Below are positions 24,401 through 35,083 of a DNA stretch of 64,000 nt, one piece after another; position 1 is the first letter of the stretch, and every line of letters begins with the position of its first letter. The stretch spans positions 131,817 through 195,816 of the forward strand of contig WFMF01000234.1 in NCBI GenBank assembly GCA_011033025.1, read 5' to 3'. The position numbers and the translations under genes were made by a program. The notes below the pieces were generated by a model. The model was given only the letters and a program-made list of their open reading frames with translations, did not search any database and was not told the DNA's origin. The DNA comes from Beroe forskalii. Lineage: Eukaryota > Ctenophora > Nuda > Beroida > Beroidae.

Positions 24401-26543
24401 TAAATCAGGTTAAAAAACATTTGGTTCAGATCGGTTGGGTAAAACCAACCGGTTAACCGGTATTTCGGTTAACCGGTTTCTTGGTTCAGATAACCGGTAT
24501 TTCGGTTAACCGGTCGTTTCCTCACCGAGTCTCTCTCCACAGTCAGGTCTTTGAGTTTCTCCTCCAGTTCTCGGAGACCTTCTTGCTTCATGTCGATCTT
24601 CTTTTCCAACTTGTCGTTGTAGGTTTTCTGGCGTTTGAGGTTGTCCTTGAGGTCTCGGATAATGGCGTCTTTGCCGGTCAGTTCACCCCCTGGTTTCAGG
24701 ATTGTAGATACTCGGCGAGAGGTCTTCTCCTGTTCAGCCATCTGGAGATTAGCTGCTTCCAGCTTGTCGTGCGCCATTTGCAACTGAAAAGTGTGAAATG
24801 GGTGAAAAGTGAGAAACAAATTTTCACAGATCTATGATTAAATCAACCTATGAATCAACAAATCACCTCATTCTCTAAATTACGTGAAAGATACTAATAA
24901 AATCATGAATTTACGGTGAATCATACCTCCTCTGAGAGAATTTCACAGTTCTTCACGGCCTCATCTCTCTGTTTCTCAAACTTCCTGACTTTGTTCTTGA
25001 GAATCCAAACTTGGGAATGCATCTGCAAATTCCTGAAAGAATCTAATTGCAAAAAGGCAATAAAAGAGGAACAATCATAGAAAACTGAGCTTATAACTTC
25101 ATAGCAGCCCTTGATTGAATTCATCAGAATTCGAAATCATCGCAAACATGGTAAGAACTATTCTTGTACATCGCTAATTCTACTGAGCCTGAAATATTTG
25201 GCAGCTGAACCTGAGCATAGATCCCTTCTGAGTCCTCTTTTCTTCCTCGACCTCCTTCTTATACTCATGGAATTCGTCCTCCAGGTCAGCATACCTCATG
25301 TCACTCTCGTCTATGTGCTTCCTCTGAAGTACCAAATGCGCAGTAAGCAGTGGTGTCAGTATGAAGTGGTGTCAAAGAGAATTTGTGTCAAAAGAATTGG
25401 TGTCAGGATGAACTGATGAAGTGGTGCCAGCAGTGGTGTCAGGGTGAAGTGGTGTCAGCAGTGGTATCAGGGTGAAGTTGTGTCAGGGTAAGGTGGTGTC
25501 AGGGTGAAGTGGTGTCAGGATGAAGTGATTTCAGGATGAAGTGGTGTCAGGATGAAGTGGTGTCAGTATGAAGTGGTGTCAGGATGGAGTGGTGTCAGGA
25601 TGAAGTGGTGTCAGGATGAAGTGGTGTCAGGATGAAGTGGTGTCAGTATGAAGTGGTGTCAGGATGAAGTGGTGTCAGTAGTGGTGTCAGTAGTGATGTC
25701 AGTGGTGGTGTCAGGATCAAGTGGTGTCAGCAGTGGTGTCAGGGTGAAGTGGTGTCAGAATGAAGTGGTGTCAGAATGCAGTGGCGTCAGAATGAAGTGG
25801 TGTCAAGATGAATGGGTGTCAGCAGTGTTGTCATGATAAATTCAATAAAGTGGTGTCAAGATGAAGTGGTGTCAGGATGAAGTGGTTTCAGGATTAAATA
25901 TTGTTATAAGCAGTGGTGTCAGGACGAGCTGATCTCAAAACGCAAGGTACTTTAGAACCATCATCAGAGTTAAAAGTTGGAAAAAATGGAAACTTACGAA
26001 GTTGGTTCGCTCGAGTTGCAAGCTCTCTATCTGCTGCTGTCTCTCGTGAAGCTCGCCCCGGGTGTTCCTCAGGTCATCTTCCAAGTCTTGGATACGACAC
26101 TTGTACTTTATTGTGTCCTGGAGGGGATGAAAGTAATAAGTGTTGCTCCAAATATGAATAATTTGAACTACTGCGACGTGTAATTGGAGACGAAATAACT
26201 AAGTGGTCTCTTACTGTGTGGAACATCGCCTGTCTCCTCTGGGTTTTAAAAAGTTTTCATGAATGTTTTATTAAGTTATTAAACAAATGACAATTTCCTC
26301 AGGCAGAATAAATTTGTGAGGTCACAAACGCGAACAGGAGAACATGCTTCAGATTGATTCTCAGCAAACTTGTAACCATGAAAACATGAAGATTTTTCTA
26401 ACTTGGAATGAATCAGAAATCTGCTCTTTCTGGGTTGCCACCATTTTCTCCAAGTTTTCTATCGTCAGTGACTTTTGGTCCTCTTGCTGTTTGTCAAGTT
26501 CGGTCTCAAGCCATTTGACTTCTTCACCAAGAGTTTTTATCAT
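18428..26543 (-). CDS. Very large coiled-coil protein, at least 13 exons, with a 3-kb exon
   Basis: Minus-strand exons, 5' to 3': 26403-26543, 25998-26117, 25211-25323, 24927-25032, 24526-24783, 23920-24063, 20709-23716, 20368-20504, 19719-20140, 19367-19466, 18940-19010, 18724-18813, 18428-18531 (TGA). About 1,600 residues are in view. Residues before and within the 3-kb exon are nearly continuous heptad coiled coil. Exon 20368-20504 breaks the coil (I-P-S-D-P-A-R-E-I-L; C-S-N-C-Y-A-R). A basic Ser/Pro linker (S-P-A-T-T-P-G-T-S-P-R-Q-K-R-R-S) opens the next exon, followed by more coil and a Pro/Thr-rich tail. All phases agree except the 3-kb exon: it is 3,008 bp where a multiple of three is needed, and the last ~20 codons before its donor (ending L-N-D-L-Q) read in another frame. 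The first exon seen starts with Met in phase 0 after an acceptor, so true 5' exons may lie upstream. Its size and architecture suggest a centrosome, Golgi or motor-adaptor scaffold; no specific family is claimed. Confidence 0.78.
19209..19355. mobile_element. Hairpin MITE, GTTCGAACTG family, copy 2
   Basis: Ends GGCAGTTCGAACTG and CAGCTCGAACTGCCCC are inverted. The centre contains a second palindrome (GGCGTACAGACATAAACGTCTGTACGCC region). It sits in the intron just upstream of exon 18940-19010, beside the donor of exon 19367-19466. Confidence 0.7.
20141..20385 (-). repeat. Direct repeats at both ends and the middle of one intron
   Basis: CTGGGAGACGAGGGCCGG begins at 20141 (acceptor side of exon 19719-20140) and again at 20368 (last bases of exon 20368-20504). 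A diverged copy, CTGGGAGATGGGGGCCAG, begins at 20251. The same sequence therefore serves as intron 3' end and as upstream exon 3' end. Confidence 0.85.
24100..24480. repeat. ~23-bp intronic minisatellite
   Basis: Repeated CCGGTTACCATTTCTCAATAA units with variants fill most of the intron between exons 24526-24783 and 23920-24063, ending in ACCGGTTAACCGG-type short palindromes near 24450-24515. Confidence 0.85.
25330..25935. repeat. ~17-bp intronic minisatellite
   Basis: Dozens of variants of AGTGGTGTCAGGATGA fill the intron between exons 25998-26117 and 25211-25323, starting almost at the acceptor of the latter. Confidence 0.9.
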
Positions 26544-26894
26544 CTGTAGGGATGAATTATTGGACACTTGCCGAGAGGTTTTATCATCTGAATTATTGGA
26601 CACGTAAGTAAAAGCAATTTTAGTTCACAGTTTATCGGGCTGTTGCAAAGATATAAGTGCACCGATGTAAAGTTAATCCTTTGCAAAGTTACTCCTTTGC
26701 GTTACCTTTCATAATACATGCAATTGAGGGAGTGCTATGTCGCTGTCAACTGCCAGGTTTCACAATTGAGGGAGTGATAGTGATATTGGATACTCGGAAA
26801 GAGGAACTCCCAATTGGCAGTTCCCTCAAAGATAATTAAATATTAACTCAAAAGCTGTGTGATAATAAAAATTGATGCCAAGTTAGATTTTATA
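26544..26894. other. Upstream flank of the first visible exon of the large coiled-coil gene
   Basis: Contains a partial duplication of the exon edge (TTTTATCATCTG ... GAATTATTGGACAC at about 26535-26560 and again at about 26579-26602) and two copies of a CAATTGAGGGAGTG sequence. No exon supported. Confidence 0.5.
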
Positions 26895-29783
26895 TAATAG
26901 AGTCAAATCTGGCCCAGAATAGCTCAAAATCGGAACAAATTCTACACCAAGCGGTTTTGACTGTTTTCCACAGTTTTTTGCCCAAAAAATCGATCTAGCA
27001 ACTTTCCGGGACTTTCCGGAGTGGGGAAAGTGCCGAAAAATCGATTTTTAGTTGAGGCGCAGCCGACTGACCTGTGAAAAATCGCAACTCGGCTCAGGAA
27101 GGTCGTAGAGACTTCATTTTGGGCTTAAAAGAAGCGCAATTGTTAATAAACATATGCCCTAAAATGATCAGGAACAGAGTTATGGGCGAAAAACTGATTT
27201 TTGGGCACCTGCGATACATAGCGGAGGCGATTTTTGTATTTCAGCTCCGGAGGATCGTAGAGACTTCAATTTGGGCTTAAAAGAAGCGCAATGACCATGT
27301 TTATATACGACTTGTTAATAAACATATGCCCTTAAATGCTCAGGAACAGAGTTATGGGCGAAAAACTGATTTTTGGGCACCCTCGATACATAGTGGAGGC
27401 GATTTTTGTATCTCAGCTCAGGAGGATCGTAGAGACTTCAACTTGGACTTAAAAGAAACGCAATGACCATGTTTATGTACGACTTGTTAATAAACATATG
27501 CCCTAAAATGATCAGGAACAGAGTTATGGGCGAAAAACTGATTTTTGGGCACCTGCGATACATAGCGGAGGCGATTTTTGTGTTTCAGCTCCGGAGGATC
27601 GTAGAGACTTCAATTTGGGCTTAAAAGAAGCGCAATGACCATGTTTATATACGACTTGTTAATAAACATATGATCTTAAATGCTCAGGAACAGAGTTATG
27701 GGTGAAAAACTGATTTTTGGGCACCCGCAATGCATAGGGGAGGCGATTTTTGTATCTCAGGCCTCAGCTCAGGAAGGTCGTTAACACTAAAAATAACGCA
27801 GTGGCCATGTTAATAATTTGATATATGACTTATATTTTGGTCTCCCTAAGGACATGACAGATGCGATTTTCGAATCTCTGCTTTGCCCAATGGCCCATGA
27901 GGGCTTAACCTTTAAAAAGAACTTTAAAAGAACCACAATTACCAGTTCTTACCATGTTCTTGTTAATGATTATTTTTGGCCTGGAGTTTTTATTCTCCTG
28001 AGAATCTTTACATCTGGGGATTTCATATCTTATTTCGCTTAAAGGGTCACCACGGAATTGCCAAGCAAAATATTGATTAGTGAACTTAAACCAAATCTGA
28101 TTTGATGAAGTAGGTCTCAAAAATCTTTACATAGGTGGTTGAATGATAAATACTGGACAAAGATTTTCTGACCCGAGCAGGAGGAAATAATCTAATTCTA
28201 GAGTCTTGTTTGGTCAGGGTATATAAATTATATAAAAGGTCAGATCCATGGTCTCGTCTGTGACTTAATTGTATGCAGTGCCTTCCATAATCCATATCTA
28301 TGGAGTCAACACGTCTATTCCATATCTATGAAGTAAGGTTCAATTCCCGGACCTGGTAAGCTGGTGGTCCAGTTCCTGGCCCTGCTTATCGTGCTAAGGG
28401 TGAAGATTCTTTCCTTCAAAACACCTACACAGCCACCTAATTCACTCAGCCGAATGTACGGGAAACTGTGCACTGGGCAGGAAGGTTAAATGATGAGCTG
28501 AACATATGAATATTTTGGATTGTATGCCATAAATATTGGCAACATCTATTTGATTTTGATATAAGTTCTGGTTCTGGAGTGATCAAACACTTTGAGCCCT
28601 GTGGTAAATCATTTAGTATACTTTTGCTGAGCTTGGCAGCCATATAGCCCATCAGAGCATGCTTATGAAAACATAATGATCCATCAATGACACCTAGGTC
28701 CTAGCTCTGCGACCTGTATTATATGGGGACTATCCAAAAAAGTCCATTGCACTGCTTTCTGGCCTGGGATATTTATAAAAGTGCCTCAGCACTGCCTCAT
28801 GGCCTATGAGTGAATCAGGTTGTCGCCCAAGAGTATTTTAGGGTTTATATTCATTAACAAGGAGTATGTAAACATGGCCAATGTGCTCCTTTTAAGCCCA
28901 AAAAAGCCAAAACGGAGTCTCTACAATCTTTCTGTATTGCTGGTGCCCAAAAAAATCAGCTTTTCGCCCATAACTCTGTTACTGAGCATTTTAAGCATAT
29001 GTTTATTGACAAGTCGTATATAAGCATGGTCATTGCGCTTCTTTTAAGCGCAAATTGAAGTCTCTACGATCCTCCTGAGCTGAGATACAAAAATCGCCTC
29101 CGCTATGTATCCCAGGTGCCCAAAAATCAGTTTTTCGCCCATAACTCTGTTCCTGATCATTTTAGGGCATATGTTTATTGACAAGTCGTATATAAACATG
29201 GTCATTGCGCTTCTTTTAAGCCCAAATTGAAGTCTCTACGATCCTCCTGAGCTGAGATACAAAAATCGCCTCCGCTATGTATCGCGGGTGCCCAAAAATC
29301 AGTTTTTCGCCCATAACTCTGTTCCTGAGCATTTAAGGGCATATGTTTATTAACAAGTTGTATATAAACATGGCCATTGCGCTTCTTTTAAGCCCAAATT
29401 GAAGTCTCTACGATCCTCCTGAGCTGAGATACAAAAATCGCCTCCGCTATGTATCGCGGGTGCCCAAAAATCAGTTTTTCGCCCATAACTCTGTTCCTGA
29501 TCATTTTAGGGCATATGTTTATTGACAAGTTGTATATAAACATGGCCATTGCGCTTCTTTTAAGCCCAAATTGAAGTCTCTACGACCTTCCTGAGCCAAG
29601 TTACGATTTTTCACAGGTCAGTCGGCTGCGCCTCAACTAAAAATCGTTTTTTTGGCACTTTCCCCACTCCGGAAAGTCCCGGAAAGTTGCTAGATCGATT
29701 TTTTGGGCAAAAAACTGTGGAAAATAGTCAAAATCGCTTGGTGTAGAATTTGTTCCTGAAAAAATTAGGATTTGACTCTATTT
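26895..29783. mobile_element. Foldback element FB1 (172-bp-unit arms, long core)
   Basis: Begins TAATAGAGTCAAATCTGGCC and ends with the inverted GGATTTGACTCTATT. Inside each end is ~130 bp containing GATCTAGCAACTTTCCGGGA and GGGGAAAGTGCC. Next come arms of tandem ~172-bp units (marker GAGTTATGGGCGAAAAACTG), about four units on the left in one orientation and four to five on the right in the opposite one. A non-repeated core at about 27770-28860 contains a 68-codon minus frame (28446-28652) whose protein text recurs in FB2 and FB3. No transposase recognised. The outermost ~30 bp differ between the two ends, so each end has an identity. Family assignment is open (Foldback/Galileo-like architecture). 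Confidence 0.85.
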
Positions 29784-29785
29784 TT

Positions 29786-31568
29786 AAACTTTACAACACT
29801 ACTTTATACAATCAAATTTGAGGATGTCGAGTTATGCCATGTCTGCTTGCGTGCCTGGGATGGATTGCTAAATAAACAGGGAGTGTGGGCTTGACAATGG
29901 GACCGGAGGACCCTCTTCAGAAGACTGGCACCTGAACCTGAATCCAAGTTGAGTAGTGATGTAGAATCAAAGCCATCTAACATCTCACCATTCATCCCCT
30001 AACCCTCTAATCAACTTCTACAATCCATCCCTGGCGTGTGATCAGATGTGGCTCGATGTTCTTGAATTTGATTTTGTATGAATATTTCAACAAGTGGTGT
30101 TGTTTTGTTTATGGCAATGTTCAGATTCATTATACCTTAAAACCAGCCTTATTTTTAAATTCCTGTGCTGTCTTTAGATAACATCAACTGCCAGGTTAAC
30201 ATATTATATTCAAATAACAAAACCCCCAGTAGTTCAGATGCTTACCTGAAGGTTGACTTAATATGGGTTATGGAGTTCCACTTAAAGTGAGTCATAGCAT
30301 CAAACTACAATCATTTTTCAAGGCTTCTAGATGAAGATTTGGATAAATGTTTATGTGGTGGATCTGTGATTGATCTGTAATGATTCTGCTGCCCCAAGCG
30401 GATGGCATTTTTGTTGATCTGTGATTACCAAGCATTTATTATTATATATGGGTTATTAAAAAATTTATATGATTTACTTGATAATTTATATGATTTGTAT
30501 TGAGATTACCCCAGCACCACCCCTGATCACACTGCCTCACCTCATCACAATGAACACTCCTGAAACTTGATCTATGAGATGATTTTTATCAAATTTATAA
30601 TCAAATTTATATTTCAGTGCAACTTTAGACTATATGCGACTGAAACGTTTTCTACAATTACAAAATGGTCAATTTGCCTGCAGTAGAGCCAAATTTAGCA
30701 GTACCACTTTTTACCCCTTTGCGCTTTAGCGAAAAGGGGGTTTTGAGATTATCTCGAAAACGGTTTCGAGATAACGACTTCAAACCTTGACCCGCCAACC
30801 AAATGTGACCATTGCGCACATTTTAGACTGATCGTTGACCTCTCTATCTCAAAAGGAAAGCAGAGATATGGCCTCTTAAAGTTTTACCCTACTGGCGTGG
30901 GTAAAAAAGGTAAAAATCAAAGGTTCCCCAAGGATTTTCTTGGGCAACTTTTTTTGGTGGTTCTTGGGCCTATGAACTACCGAATTTCGTTCTAACATCT
31001 TTGGGAGGATTTAGTTCACGGGGGGTTATGGATCAATCCCTTACTAATATTCAATAATTTGTATAATTATCATGTTCTACTCAGTATCAGCAGTATCTAC
31101 TACCGCGGTGCGGAACAAACACCAGTACTCCTTCCCTTCATCAGCACATAAGGAAATGCCTATACTTTGACTTACCTCTTATCTCAATTCCAGTTTCAAG
31201 TTATCAAAATAGCAGTCCATTTTAGAGCATTAATATGGCAAATACTAAATTTCCTTGTTTCACTTATCCATGAAGATAATATTCTAATCTAACATATTGG
31301 ACATATTATTGATTGTTCATGTAGAAATACATGACGAGACATATTTAAAAGGTACGAAATTTGGGGATTTTTCGAAAAAAATCCCCATATTTTCGTACCC
31401 CCAGAATATCGACTCTGATTAATGATGATTATAGTCTGCGACAAAATAAAAGAAGCTGATCTTAATAAATAATTCTGATTTTAATAAACTGACATCGGGA
31501 ATATTTTCGGAATTCTACTCCGTCATCAACCTCAAATTTGATTGTATAAAGTAGTGTTGTAAAGTTTA
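29786..31568. mobile_element. Terminal-inverted-repeat element beside FB1
   Basis: TAAACTTTACAACACTACTT at 29786 on, continuing through TATACAATCAAATTTGAGG, is matched by its reverse complement ending at 31568; arms ~40 bp, total ~1.78 kb. A further copy of the first 29 bp sits just outside at 31577-31605, making a tight hairpin with the right arm (31540-31568). No transposase frame. A 63-codon minus frame at 29804-29995 lies next to the left arm and is not otherwise supported. A (CCCTTTGCGCTTTAGCGAAAAGGGG) hairpin lies at about 30715. Confidence 0.6.
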
Positions 31569-31605
31569 AAAGTTTTTAAACTTTACAACACTACTTTATA
31601 CAATC

Positions 31606-34600
31606 TTTGTGATTTGATTAACAGTGCATAAAATATGGAATTCCCAGTATTTTTATCTACAAACCACAGTACAGAATTGCTGTAGTCTGTTCACCAAGTC
31701 TTTATAGTATATCACTGCAGAAGAGTTCTAAGTATATATCTCCAAAACCGGGACGGTTGTCGTAGTAACCCCCTGCTGATTTGGTGACGTCAGTCCATTT
31801 CTTTCGGTTGGAACCAACGTAACTAAACCTCACGCATTCCGAAACAACGTTATTCTAACTTGGAATTACTAGAACCGACCAATTTACTAATTTCTACAAA
31901 TCGTCCACGTGAACTCACGTGCTGAAATGTAGCACCCAGATCTAATTTCACGTGCATTAGTCGTATTTGAACTCATTTCAACGTAATCAAGTCGAAAATC
32001 GCATGTAAATATCATTTTCTTGAAATCCCCTAATTTCTACAAAACGTCCACGTGAACTCACGTGATTCACTATTTCATCGTATATTTCCCACATTTAGTC
32101 ACTGAGAGACATGAGGAAACCATTATTAGAATATTAGTTCGTCATCCGATCACAGAATAAGGCTAAAGTACAATTTTTCATCATTAACGTAATTTCAACC
32201 ATTTTGCGGCTCAATTTTTAGAGGCTTCGCATGACGACATATTTCGACCGATCACCTTGAAACTCGTTTTATAGCTAAATCTCGAGGTGTAAAAGCAAGA
32301 TATCGAAGTTAAACATATTCCGATGAAAACTCTCTGAGTTAGAGATGTTCAAAGTAGCGCAAAATAGCGTTTTATCGCAAAATACGCTATTTTAGTGGTT
32401 TTACGCGATTTTGATGACGTCATCACAGCACCCAAATAGGCTCAAACCAACTTCCCATATAGCCTATAAGACAATTCCGCCTTAGTACAACATAATTTGA
32501 CCGGTCTCATCTCAAGATAAGTCGCAGTTCTTGACATCTTGTACTCGTTTAAGTTTTTCCCGAAATTTTCGACATCTATTGTTTACCGCACCTTAGAATA
32601 TCGCGTATATCTCGATGAAAAATCGAGATAGCCCAATGATCCGTATGATTTTCTGAAAGCTCTTTAAATTTCCAACTAACGATTTTTCAAAATTTTTGAG
32701 CTATCTCCACTCCTTCTTGGTGAAAAATGCGCTCGAAAACGACCTATTTTCGCTAAAAAAGCAGTAAAATTTCGCTAAGTTGATGACGTCATAATGACGT
32801 CATAATGACGTCACCAGAACTTCTCTTATAGCCTATTACATTTTCCCATCTTAGATCTACAAAACCTGACCTTGATCATGTCTCTACCATTTGTGGAACT
32901 TGAGATCTCATCGATTTAAATTGGGTCCCAAATTATCATCTTCTTCTTATTATTAAACTACTGTGACACCAAATTCTCTCATATATAGCCCTGGCCGGTT
33001 ACGTTACTGTAGCGTGCGATTTAAGTATACGCGTATCTATAAGAACGGTTGTTCTAGACCTAAAATTTTACGACGAATCGTTCTAGATAGGTCCCGACTC
33101 TCTATTTCTTTTTATTTTGCTGATATGCAGGGGGTTACCGCCCTGGCCAGGGCGGGAAAAATGCAGTGATACCAAATAAAACCTTCTACACTCGCCTCGA
33201 TAAAAGGGATCTTGTACTGTAAATTCTACTACATCGATCATCTCAGTGATATTGGCCTTTCTGAAGTTCTGATTTATTCCAGAAAGTGACTTTATTCTTT
33301 CGAATTTTAAAATCCCCTAATTTAATTTGATTTTTTTTGGGATTTTCGGAAAAAAACCCCAATATTTTCAAACCCCCAAAATTTCCATCCCCGGAATTAT
33401 TGTCCCATGTTATTTTGTCTTGTAAGGTAGACTATTTCTTGTATTGAATGATGTACGTAACTCCTGGTGTATTCGACATGTAAACCATGAGTGCTGTAAT
33501 TTCATTGAATCATATCCTCAATAACATGCTCTCTTATGGAACGAAATTGCGATGTCCAATCTCCTTGATTTATGACATATCATACCGTCCAAGAAGACCT
33601 TATGGTTTTAAAACGTAATCATCTCTACATCCAAATACGTTATAATGAGGTTACTTTCAGGATGTTTCAGCCACACCAAATTAACATGCTGCATTTCCAG
33701 GCGAGACATTTTTACGTTAAGCAATGAAATGATTTATTCTTTTCTAGACAACGTCTTCATCAATAGATCAATATTCGAAATATAATTAATGATAAACTGG
33801 AACTAGAACTGGTTTTAAGTTAGTAGTTACTTAAATCATTTGATTGACGGCTCATTTATCATTATGAATCCACGAAGCAATGTAATAAAAGATTTGCATT
33901 TAAAGTTTTATCATATTTCTGTCCAAATACTCAAATAATTCCGCCTAATGATTTTCTTTTTACCTTCGTAAAATAGCACAAAAACCCATATTTTCCCACC
34001 CCATAGAATAAGCCGTCATCATCTTACTATCATGTAGCGTTATATCATGTAGCGTTAGCAATAGTAATATTGAAATTGAAACTCCCCTAAATGTCGATCG
34101 TTAGTTTAATTTTCCCACATGAATATGTCTCGTAAGGTAGATCGTTACCAGTGGTTGCGACATTTAACGTTAACAGTGAAACTAATCACCATCCTGATTC
34201 CTGATGCACGTTGCTGCAAAGTACCCATTTAAATAGTTAATCTAAATGCTCATTGTTGGGTAAAATGACGGGAATTTAAAGGAATAAAACACGGAATTTA
34301 TTGCATTTTCATGAGCCAATGAACATGCTTAGCCCCACATACCCTTTTACACAAGCTGCTTCCCACACACATGATGCAAGTCGGTTAAATAGTCCGAGGG
34401 TATTTTACGTCAATAAAACCACCCGGAGCAAAACCACTTTTCCGAGACAGGTAAAACTAGTCACGCATCCTTGGAAAATGAGTCCTGGATTATTGGACTT
34501 GCTGGAACGCGCGTAATGAAGCGTTTCACAGCCCATTGCGCTAAATTTTCGCGCGCATTTATATTCGCGCGCACCTTTCGTGAAGCACATGTCGGGCGCG

Positions 34601-35080
34601 CTCAGGATGTTGGCGCGCTACGGATAACTTGATGACTTGTGTTGTTGTTGATCAAATTGGCAGTAGTACGATTATAGCAAATTACGACATGATCAAGGAA
34701 AAAATAACCATGATTGGACAATAATGAATGGTTGTCGTGTGATTCTTGTTATGACCTTCTGATCTAAATTTAGAATGTGTGCGGTGTGTGATCAACACTC
34801 TGACTTTAATTAAGTATCGTATCCCTAATCCCTTTATGTGTTCTGTTTCTATAATAACTTTCTCGCTGATTTCCCCCGATAATTATCTCTTGCTTTCATC
34901 CGAGGAATAGTTTTCCCCGAACTCTCGTAGTACCTTACGAGACATATTTAAAAGGTACGAAATTTGGGGATTTTTCGAAAAAATCCCCATATTTTCGAAC
35001 CCCCAAAATTTCGATCCCCAAAATTATTTCCCCCAAATTAGTGAATTGCGGGTTTGTGATTTGACAAACAGTGCATAAAA
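31606..35080. other. Non-coding, repeat-rich stretch
   Basis: No gene seen. It holds: the sequence GTGCATAAAATATGGAATTC (31625 on), which is an unoccupied version of the FB2 target; two blocks around CGTCCACGTGAACTCACGTG (about 31905 and 32047); three direct copies of TGACGTCATAA at about 32785-32812; a segment at about 33170-33430 repeated at about 38146-38425; and dispersed copies of GGTACGAAATTTGGGGATTT near 31350 and 34950, with a diverged one near 33330. Confidence 0.65.
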
Positions 35081-35083
35081 TAT

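Noticed and set aside
29804..29995. 63-codon minus frame as a possible 5' exon of the large coiled-coil gene
   Set aside because: It sits against a terminal inverted repeat, has no coiled-coil character, and no donor gives a consistent join to exon 26403-26543.
32785..32815. Three TGACGTCA boxes in a row, resembling CRE promoter sites
   Set aside because: They lie in repeat-derived DNA with no gene start nearby, and single TGACGTCA copies are frequent in the repeats of this window.
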